Assembly (NCBI GenBank): GCA_934548045.1
Contig: CAKTEM010000012.1
Span: forward strand, 27,121 to 91,120
DNA length: 64,000 nt
Origin: an uncultured Faecalibacterium sp.
GTDB taxonomy: Bacteria; Bacillota; Clostridia; Oscillospirales; Ruminococcaceae
Reading direction: 5' to 3'
Shown here piece after piece: positions 58,538 to 64,000 of the stretch. A model generated the notes under the pieces. It had not been told where the DNA came from. It ran no database searches and was given only the letters and a program-made list of their open reading frames with translations. The translations under genes and the position numbers were made by a program. Each line of letters begins with the position of its first letter. The stretch's first letter is position 1.

Positions 58538-59758
58538 ATGCAGCGGAGCAAATGGAGACGGGTGCGCGTCGCTGTAGCGTATCTGCTGGTCGCGGTGATA
58601 ACAGCTCTCGGCTGGCTGTACCATTGCCTGCCGGAGCGAGTCTACCTTGAGCCCGGGCAGGAGCTTGTTCTGCCGCGTTTCCGCTGGGTATCTCCTTTGG
58701 AAAATCTGGGTGGAAGCCGAAACGCCGCCGTGACGCGTGCAGTTGGCAGCTATCAGACGACGCTTTCATTGGGCGGCTGGCTGCCGGTCAAGACCGTTCG
58801 TACCATTGTGACAGAACGCACGGAAGTAACGGTCTGTGGAATTCCATTTGGCGTCAAGATGTTCTCGGAAGGTGCGCTGGTGGTTGGCTTTTCCAACGTC
58901 GAGCGTGCAGATGGTGAGATGGTCAGCCCTGCAAAATCCGCCGGGCTGCGGCTGGGTGACCGTGTGATCTGCATCGGGGAGACGCAGACCGAAAACAATG
59001 ATGCGGTAAAAACTGCGCTGGAAACTGCGCAGGGAAACGCAGTCGAAGTCGTGTATATCCGGAACGGGGAACAGCTATTGACGACCCTGACGCCGGTCTG
59101 GGATGCGGCAACAGAACAGTGGCGCGCCGGAATGTGGGTGCGCGACTCCTCGGCAGGTGTCGGAACCCTGACCTTTGCCGACCCAAAACGCGGTGTGTTC
59201 GCTGGTCTGGGGCATCCCATCAGCGACAGCGATACCGGCGAGAGCATCACTCTGCGCAGCGGCGAAATCGTTCCCTGCGAGATCACCGGATGCAGCAAAG
59301 GCACCGTCGGCAGTCCGGGCGAGCTGAAAGGCCGCTTTTTGAGTTCCCATGCAATCGGCAGCATTTTGCTCAACGGCGAAAATGGCGTCTACGGAACGAC
59401 ACGCACACAATTTAAAGGGAAAACCATGCCAGTAGCCTTTGCGCAGGAAGTAGAAACCGGTGAAGCTGAGATCTGGACGACGGTCGAGGGCGAAACACCG
59501 CGTGCCTATCGGGTCATGATCGAAAAAATCAGCGACGCAGACCCACGCCGAAATATGGTAATTCGGGTCACGGACAAAGAGCTTTTAGCTGCGACCGGCG
59601 GAATCGTGCAGGGGATGAGCGGAAGCCCGATCGTTCAGAATGGGCGGCTCGTCGGTGCAGTGACGCATGTTCTGGTAAACGACCCGACCCGGGGTTATGG
59701 TATTTTCGCACAGACAATGTTAGAGCAGGCAGAAATGGCAGCAGAACGAAGCCAATAG
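58538..59758 (+). CDS. spoIVB: SpoIVB peptidase
   Basis: 406 residues. A signal anchor (about 9-28) is followed by a PDZ domain (about 100-190, with AKSAGLRLGDRVICIG) and the S55 peptidase domain: His in GLGHPISD (about 226-233) and Ser in GMSGSPIVQ (about 362-370). In B. subtilis it is secreted from the forespore to trigger pro-sigma-K processing. ATG 58538 follows AAAGGGGAT. It directly precedes spo0A, as in B. subtilis. Confidence 0.93.
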   Translation: MQRSKWRRVRVAVAYLLVAVITALGWLYHCLPERVYLEPGQELVLPRFRWVSPLENLGGSRNAAVTRAVGSYQTTLSLGGWLPVKTVRTIVTERTEVTVCGIPFGVKMFSEGALVVGFSNVERADGEMVSPAKSAGLRLGDRVICIGETQTENNDAVKTALETAQGNAVEVVYIRNGEQLLTTLTPVWDAATEQWRAGMWVRDSSAGVGTLTFADPKRGVFAGLGHPISDSDTGESITLRSGEIVPCEITGCSKGTVGSPGELKGRFLSSHAIGSILLNGENGVYGTTRTQFKGKTMPVAFAQEVETGEAEIWTTVEGETPRAYRVMIEKISDADPRRNMVIRVTDKELLAATGGIVQGMSGSPIVQNGRLVGAVTHVLVNDPTRGYGIFAQTMLEQAEMAAERSQ

Positions 59759-59860
59759 GGGATTTTTTAGCTAAGATTTGGTAAAACTAGAGTCAGAAAA
59801 ACATCGCTTTTCTTCAAAAATATACGATTTTACGAATGATTAAGAAACGTCCATAGAGCG

Positions 59861-59902
59861 TTCGACAAAAGTTTCCATAAAAAGGAAAAAAGAACTGTTG
59901 AA
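59861..59902. promoter_or_regulatory. candidate 0A boxes upstream of spo0A
   Basis: TTCGACA at 59861-59867 is an exact 0A box on the minus strand (TGTCGAA). TGTTGAA at 59896-59902 is a one-mismatch copy overlapping the -35 box. Their positions suggest autoregulation by Spo0A. Confidence 0.55.
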
Positions 59903-59926
59903 CATTATGGAAAAATATGGTAAAAT
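59898..59926 (+). promoter_or_regulatory. promoter of spo0A
   Basis: TTGAAC (59898-59903), 17 bp, TAAAAT (59921-59926), 41 bp before the start codon. Confidence 0.7.
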
Positions 59927-59967
59927 CCAAAGCAGTAAGGAAACTGCACATAATGGAGGAACATACG

Positions 59968-60726
59968 ATGGATAAAGTTAGATTTTTGATGTCGGACACC
60001 AGTGCGGAGATCACCGAAGCCTGCCGGGAAGCACTGGAACAGAAGGGCGTAGAGGTGACGGTCGTTGAAAAAGACGGCACCAAGGTATTGCAGAAAATGC
60101 TTGCGGTGCGGCCACAGGTCGTTCTTCTGGATGCGTTCATGCCCGGGCTGGACGCGCTGGCGATCAAGCAGAAGTACAAAGCGGTCGGCGAGCATCGTAC
60201 GACGTTCTTTGTGACGGGCGCGTTCCAGAGCGAAGAAATGGTGCAGGAGCTGCTGGACGAGGGCTTCGCTTACTATTTCGTTAAGCCGTTTGACGAGTCG
60301 ATCCTTGCAAACCGCGTTCTGAAAGCGGCGATGGGGCGCGAAAATCAGCTCGTTCATACCAGCGTTGACAGCGACGAGATGCAGGTGACGGAAATCCTGC
60401 ATCAGTTGGGCGTTCCGGCGCATATCAAGGGCTACCAGTTTTTGCGAGAAGCCATCCTTCTCACGATGAACGAGCCGGAATACATCAACGCGGTCACAAA
60501 ACGCCTTTATCCGGATGTTGCAAAGCATAGCTCCACGACGCCCAGCCGTGTCGAACGCGCCATCCGCCATGCTATTGAAGTTGCGTGGGATCGTGGCGAT
60601 GTGGATACCCTGAACAGCTACTTCGGATATACTATCCATAACCTGAGAGGAAAACCCACGAACAGCGAGTTCATTGCGATGATAGCTGACAAGATGCGGC
60701 TGGATAAACGGCAGAGAGTGGGATAA
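59968..60726 (+). CDS. spo0A: sporulation response regulator Spo0A
   Basis: 252 residues. Receiver domain (about 1-120): phosphoacceptor Asp in VVLLDAFMPGLDAL (near 54), TGAF and VKPFD switch residues conserved. The N-terminal acidic pair reads SD rather than DD. The C-terminal DNA-binding domain (about 140-245) is nearly identical to other Spo0A proteins: HIKGYQFLREAI, TTPSRVERAIRHAIEVAW, KPTNSEFIAM. It switches on sporulation when phosphorylated. ATG 59968 follows GGAGGA; the longer frame from 59917 runs through the promoter. Confidence 0.96.
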   Translation: MDKVRFLMSDTSAEITEACREALEQKGVEVTVVEKDGTKVLQKMLAVRPQVVLLDAFMPGLDALAIKQKYKAVGEHRTTFFVTGAFQSEEMVQELLDEGFAYYFVKPFDESILANRVLKAAMGRENQLVHTSVDSDEMQVTEILHQLGVPAHIKGYQFLREAILLTMNEPEYINAVTKRLYPDVAKHSSTTPSRVERAIRHAIEVAWDRGDVDTLNSYFGYTIHNLRGKPTNSEFIAMIADKMRLDKRQRVG

Positions 60727-60912
60727 ATGGATGACGGTGATTTGTGACTTTTGATTCCATAAATTTCCATAATTGGACTGCCATGCCGATAAACATAGTG
60801 AAAATAGGTATGGACGTATGGAATCAGGCCGATAAATAGCTTAAATTCAAGGCAATAAATCTCTTGTATTTATTGGGTGTAGCATCCGATGAGTACAGGA
60901 GGTTTTTGTTTT

Positions 60913-61140
60913 ATGTTCGTACGAGATGTTGAGATGTTCATTGAATACTGTGAGAACAAGGGATTGGCTACAAAGACGATTGGAAGTTATGAGCAAACCC
61001 TGCGACTTCTCATGCTGTGGTTGGACGAACAGGGAATCACACAAACCGAGAAAATCACCCATGCGGTCATTCAAGACTACCGGCCAATAAACTCCGGCGT
61101 ATCCGTCGCTTCTTCCCGATGGAACACCAAAATCGGGTAG
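60913..61140 (+). pseudogene. truncated tyrosine recombinase (N-terminal fragment)
   Basis: 75 residues. The first 55 or so (FVRDVEMFIEYCENKGLATKTIGSYEQTL... to AVIQDYR) are a good XerC/XerD-type core-binding domain. The frame then changes character (PINSGVSVASS...) and stops, with no catalytic R-HxxR-Y domain. AGGAGG precedes the ATG, so the fragment could still be translated. It lies in the 650-bp spacer between spo0A and rpmE. The rest of that spacer is AT-rich: a degenerate repeat CCGATAAA (near 60790 and 60830), a weak hairpin near 60852, and no other gene that I can support. Confidence 0.65.
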
Positions 61141-61234
61141 CCCATGATACTTCAAAATGAACGGAAATCTTTCTAAATCTTTGTGTAATTCAACGATCAA
61201 CTTACGAAAATCGGAAAAAACTTAAAATTCCCTC

Positions 61235-61262
61235 TTGCATTTCTTCCAAAGTGTGCTATAAT
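61235..61262 (+). promoter_or_regulatory. promoter of rpmE with a leader
   Basis: TTGCAT (61235-61240), 16 bp, TATAAT (61257-61262). The leader of about 110 nt to 61378 may hold an L31-type autoregulatory structure; not confirmed by eye. Confidence 0.65.
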
Positions 61263-61378
61263 ATTCAAGCAATCGTTTCCAAGGCCGCTCGTGGGGGTAG
61301 CCGATATTGAAGGTTGTGATGGGCGCATACATTATAATATGGCCCCAACAAGTCAGAACCAGAATTGAGGTGAAAAGA

Positions 61379-61579
61379 ATGAAACAGGGTATCCATCCGA
61401 ACTACGTTGACTGCACCATCACTTGTGCATGCGGCAACGTCATCAAAACTCGTTCCACCAAGCCCGAGATCCACGTCGAAGTTTGCTCCAAGTGCCACCC
61501 CTTCTACACTGGTAAGCAGAAGCTGGTCGACACCGGCGGACGTGTTGAACGCTTCAACAAGCGTTTCGGCCGTAAGTAA
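61379..61579 (+). CDS. rpmE: 50S ribosomal protein L31 (zinc-binding form)
   Basis: 66 residues. MKQGIHPNY opening, CTITCACG and CSKCHPFYTGKQK give the four zinc cysteines of the C+ form, and the basic tail RVERFNKRFGRK ends it. A structural protein of the large subunit linking to the 30S head. ATG 61379 follows TTGAGGTG. Monocistronic. Confidence 0.97.
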   Translation: MKQGIHPNYVDCTITCACGNVIKTRSTKPEIHVEVCSKCHPFYTGKQKLVDTGGRVERFNKRFGRK

Positions 61580-61595
61580 TTACTGGTCTTTTCTG

Positions 61596-61631
61596 AGCGT
61601 CGTTTCCTTCACTGGAAGCGACGCTTTTTTG
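61596..61631 (+). terminator. terminator after rpmE
   Basis: AGCGTCGTTTCC pairs with GGAAGCGACGCT (one G-T), followed by TTTTTT. A second imperfect hairpin with GTGTCTTTCTT arms follows at about 61631-61679. Confidence 0.85.
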
Positions 61632-61782
61632 TGTCTTTCTTTCGTCCGGAACGCCTTAAATCCGGTCGAAGAAAGACACTTTCTGTTTTTACACGAGATT
61701 CACAAAAAACCAACACAATTACCGACTAAAATAAACCAACGAATCATTACATGGCATTATTCTGAGACAAGGAGCGTTTTCT

Positions 61783-62763
61783 GTGATCGAAGTATCCCAT
61801 CTCACGAAAAAATATGGTAAGCATCTCGCGGTCGACGACCTCTCGTTTACGGTCGAGGACGGTCAGATCTACGGTCTGCTCGGGCCGAACGGCGCAGGCA
61901 AGTCCACCATCATGAACATCCTCACCGGCTATCTCTCTGCGACCAGCGGAGAGGTGAGTATCGCCGGGCATCCTCTGCCGGAAGAGGCTGACGCTGCCAA
62001 GGCCTGTGTTGGCTATCTGCCGGAACAGCCGCCCCTCTACATGGACATGACAGTGCAGGAATATCTGGATTTTGCCGCCGAGCTGAAGGGCGTCAAGAAG
62101 GCGGAGCGCAAGACTCAGGTTCTCAAAGCCGCCCGGCGGACGGGTCTGGAAGCAGTTCTGCCGCGTCTGATCCGCAACCTCTCGAAGGGCTACCGTCAGC
62201 GCGTCGGCATTGCACAGGCTCTGCTTGGAAGTCCAAAGCTCATCATCTTGGACGAGCCGACCGTCGGTCTTGACCCGGCACAGGTCATCGAGATCCGGAA
62301 GCTCATCCGGGAACTTGGCAAGACGCACACGGTCATCTTATCCAGCCACATCCTCAGTGAGGTGCAGGCGGTCTGTCAACAGGTTTTGATTCTGTCCAAG
62401 GGCCATCTCGTCGCGACCGGCACCCCGGAACAGCTCAGCGAAAAGCTGAGTGCTGGCAGTGCCTTGCGCGCAACTGTTTTGGGCGAAAAAAATGTCGTGC
62501 TGTCTGCCGTCCGGAATCTGCCCGGTGTCCGGGATGTGTCTGTTGAGAGTGAAGAGAACGGTGAAATTACTTTCATCGTGGAGTGTACAGACAGCACCGA
62601 CCGCCGTGCCGCTGTCTCAAAGGCTCTGACAAAAGCAGGTTGTACCGTTCTGGCCCTTGCTGTTGAAAGCAAGAGCCTTGAGGATGTCTTCCTCGAGCTG
62701 ACTGGCTCCGAATCCGACAAAAACAGTGAAACGACAGAAGGAGAGGAGGACGCAGACAAATGA
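61783..62763 (+). CDS. ABC transporter ATP-binding protein (ABC-2 type, GldA-like)
   Basis: 326 residues. Walker A GPNGAGKST (about 34-42), Q-loop GYLPEQPPLY, signature LSKGYRQRVG (about 134-143), Walker B LIILDEPTVGLDP. A C-terminal DUF4162-like tail (about 225-305) ends in an acidic stretch. GTG 61783 follows AAGGAG. It overlaps the permease start by four bases. With the next two genes it forms a GldA-GldF-GldG-like exporter. Confidence 0.92.
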   Translation: MIEVSHLTKKYGKHLAVDDLSFTVEDGQIYGLLGPNGAGKSTIMNILTGYLSATSGEVSIAGHPLPEEADAAKACVGYLPEQPPLYMDMTVQEYLDFAAELKGVKKAERKTQVLKAARRTGLEAVLPRLIRNLSKGYRQRVGIAQALLGSPKLIILDEPTVGLDPAQVIEIRKLIRELGKTHTVILSSHILSEVQAVCQQVLILSKGHLVATGTPEQLSEKLSAGSALRATVLGEKNVVLSAVRNLPGVRDVSVESEENGEITFIVECTDSTDRRAAVSKALTKAGCTVLALAVESKSLEDVFLELTGSESDKNSETTEGEEDADK

Positions 62764-63632
62764 CAGCGATTTTCAAACGGGAACTTCGCAGCTATTTTCA
62801 CGGCATGATGGGCTATGTGCTAACGGCCTTTCTGCTGGCAGATACCGGCCTGTATTTTCTGGCCCTGAACCTTGGATATGGCTTGACCGATTTCAATTAC
62901 TATACCCTTTATAAAACGATTTTTGTCCTGCTCATCTATTTCCCGGTTCTCACGATGCGCTCCTTGGCCGAGGAACGCCACAGCCGCACCGACCAGTTGC
63001 TCCTGACAAGTCCGGTCTCGGTCAGCGGCGTTGTGTTGGGAAAATTCTTTGCGATGTGTGCAGTCTTTGCGATTCCGTGCCTGCTGGACGTCGTGATGAT
63101 TCTTGTTCTTTGGGGTCTGGGCGGAACTGTCTCTGCACTCGTTGCAAATCTGGCCGGCCTGCTCTGTTATTTTTTGATGGGCTGTGCCGCCATCGCCATT
63201 GGCGAATTTCTCTCCGGCCTGACCGAGAATCAAATCATCGCGGCCATCATGGGCTTTGCGGTGTTGCTGCTGGCCTATCTGATGCCGAGCCTGCGCAGCA
63301 TGTTCAACGCCGGCAGTGCAGTCGCTCTGGCTGTCTTTACTGGTCTGGCCGGTGCGGCATCTCTGGCAGCTGGTCTGCGCACCCGGAGCTTTACGCTGGG
63401 ATGTCTGAGCTTTGCCGCCCTTTGCGTGGCTCTCTGCGCGCTCTTCCTCTTAAAAAGCGCGTGGCTGACCGAGGCGTTCAGCGCGGTGCTGGCAGCTCTC
63501 TGCCTGTTCACTCCGTTTGAAGAGTTCGTCAACAGCAATTTCTCGATTCCGGTGCTGGTCTATTACCTGACCGTGACAGCGGTCTTTCTCTTCCTGACGG
63601 CACAGGGTATCGAGAAACGCCGCTGGAACTGA
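62760..63632 (+). CDS. ABC-2 type permease (GldF-like)
   Basis: 290 residues with about six or seven membrane segments. The N-terminal IFKRELRSYFHGMMGYVLTA is the typical opening of the ABC-2 GldF group, and LTMRSLAEERHSRTDQLLLTSPVSV follows the second membrane segment, as in the family. The ATGA overlap shows coupling to the ATPase gene. Substrate unknown. Confidence 0.9.
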   Translation: MTAIFKRELRSYFHGMMGYVLTAFLLADTGLYFLALNLGYGLTDFNYYTLYKTIFVLLIYFPVLTMRSLAEERHSRTDQLLLTSPVSVSGVVLGKFFAMCAVFAIPCLLDVVMILVLWGLGGTVSALVANLAGLLCYFLMGCAAIAIGEFLSGLTENQIIAAIMGFAVLLLAYLMPSLRSMFNAGSAVALAVFTGLAGAASLAAGLRTRSFTLGCLSFAALCVALCALFLLKSAWLTEAFSAVLAALCLFTPFEEFVNSNFSIPVLVYYLTVTAVFLFLTAQGIEKRRWN

Positions 63633-63646
63633 GAGGAGGAAAAACG

Positions 63647-63946
63647 ATGAAACTGAAAAAATCTTCTCAGCCGGTCAACAAAGGCGCGTTCCGAAGTGGC
63701 ATCTGGTCAGCGGCAATCACGGTCGCTGTCATCGTTCTGGCGATTCTGGTAAACCTCGTTGTCCGCGCGGTTCCTACTAAATACACCGAGTTTGACCTTT
63801 CGGAAGCCGGACTCTACACCCTGAGTGACAGTTCCAAGGAAATCGCCCGGGATCTGACACAGGATGTCACCATCTATTATCTCTGTGAGACGGGCAGTGA
63901 GGACACCATCATCTCCAAGCTGCTTGATATTGTCAATATCAGTTGA
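63647..63946 (+). CDS. GldG-like ABC transporter component, apparently truncated
   Basis: 99 residues. A membrane segment (about 18-40) is followed by KYTEFDLSEAGLYTLSDSSKEIARDL, then the start of the GldG alpha/beta domain (VTIYYLCETGSEDTIISKLLDI). Family members continue for some 350 residues more. Here the frame ends at VNIS-stop, and no resumption is seen in the last 54 bases in any frame. A palindrome GATATTG-T-CAATATC (63926-63940) lies at the break. Insertion or frameshift is likely; the window edge prevents a decision. GAGGAGG precedes the ATG. Confidence 0.7.
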   Translation: MKLKKSSQPVNKGAFRSGIWSAAITVAVIVLAILVNLVVRAVPTKYTEFDLSEAGLYTLSDSSKEIARDLTQDVTIYYLCETGSEDTIISKLLDIVNIS

Positions 63947-64000
63947 CAGAAAAAACTCAAAGAGTAAGCACATCATGCAGCCATTGTCTGGGCAGCATAA

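Noticed and set aside
1..64000. CRISPR array, rRNA operon, intact prophage or insertion sequence
   Set aside because: No regularly spaced repeats, no rRNA sequence and no intact transposase or integrase; only remnants of a methyltransferase and a recombinase.

Overview
The window reads as a chromosomal segment of a moderately GC-rich anaerobic Firmicute. The gene content and protein style (Ser/Ala-rich lipoprotein linkers, reverse rubrerythrin, DUF951, DUF1653, DUF4364, DUF1540, a T-box leader, a Spo0A/SpoIVB pair) point to the Oscillospiraceae, most likely the Faecalibacterium-Subdoligranulum-Gemmiger group. That placement is inferred from protein families, not from a database search. Vegetative promoters are easy to read (TTGNNN, 16-17 bp, TATAAT-like). 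Most transcription units end in strong hairpin terminators, which makes the unit boundaries fairly clear.

Layout. 1-2.8 kb: the 3' part of a 5'-nucleotidase gene and an Eis-like acetyltransferase. 2.9-11.6 kb: a divergent sialic-acid locus, with an RpiR-type regulator facing an operon for an ABC importer (lipoprotein and two permeases, no ATPase gene), N-acetylneuraminate lyase, YhcH/NanQ-like protein, NanE epimerase, NanK kinase and an SGNH esterase. 11.7-21.4 kb: spoIVA behind a sigma-E-like promoter, a 51-residue acidic protein, a DUF4364 protein, an S1-domain protein, then DUF951-prfA-tsaC-coaE-lytic transglycosylase, an M18 aminopeptidase and a polysaccharide deacetylase. 21.5-25.8 kb: tRNA-Leu(GAG), a cytosine methyltransferase remnant, a phosphatase/LOG pair, thiD, a ketopantoate reductase and tRNA-Leu(TAA). 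25.8-29.6 kb: pncB, a TtcA-like tRNA thiolase and a cysteine desulfurase on the minus strand.

29.6-34.5 kb: uraA behind an attenuator-like leader, then a redox and nitric-oxide stress group (reverse rubrerythrin, flavodoxin, YgbA-like protein) whose promoters carry inverted repeats, with structured terminator-containing leaders for the last two. 34.5-40.9 kb: a HAD hydrolase, a YlmC/YmxH protein, an LTA-synthase-like sulfatase, rpsB-tsf, and a GNAT/hydrolase pair. 41-50.5 kb: cstA under a complete T-box leader, a TrpR-like YerC regulator, a spore-surface-like small protein, two HAD phosphatases, a large SGNH protein with a serine-rich tail, an ABC-F protein and a Gx-type membrane protein. 50.6-55.4 kb: lon-engB-methyltransferase-hslO, a proteostasis unit. 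55.4-60.7 kb: sporulation genes yqfD/yqfC, ylbJ-like, spoIVB and spo0A, with two tRNA genes between. 60.7-64 kb: a truncated tyrosine recombinase, rpmE and an ABC-2 exporter operon whose GldG-like gene is cut short near the window edge.

The main candidates for something undescribed are the 5' leaders. The ygbA leader has mutually exclusive pairings placed like a riboswitch expression platform. The neighbouring flavodoxin leader shares a GTTAG-N5/6-CTAA element with it. The uraA and pncB leaders are also structured, and cstA has a T-box, an unusual target. No CRISPR array, rRNA operon or intact mobile element is visible.
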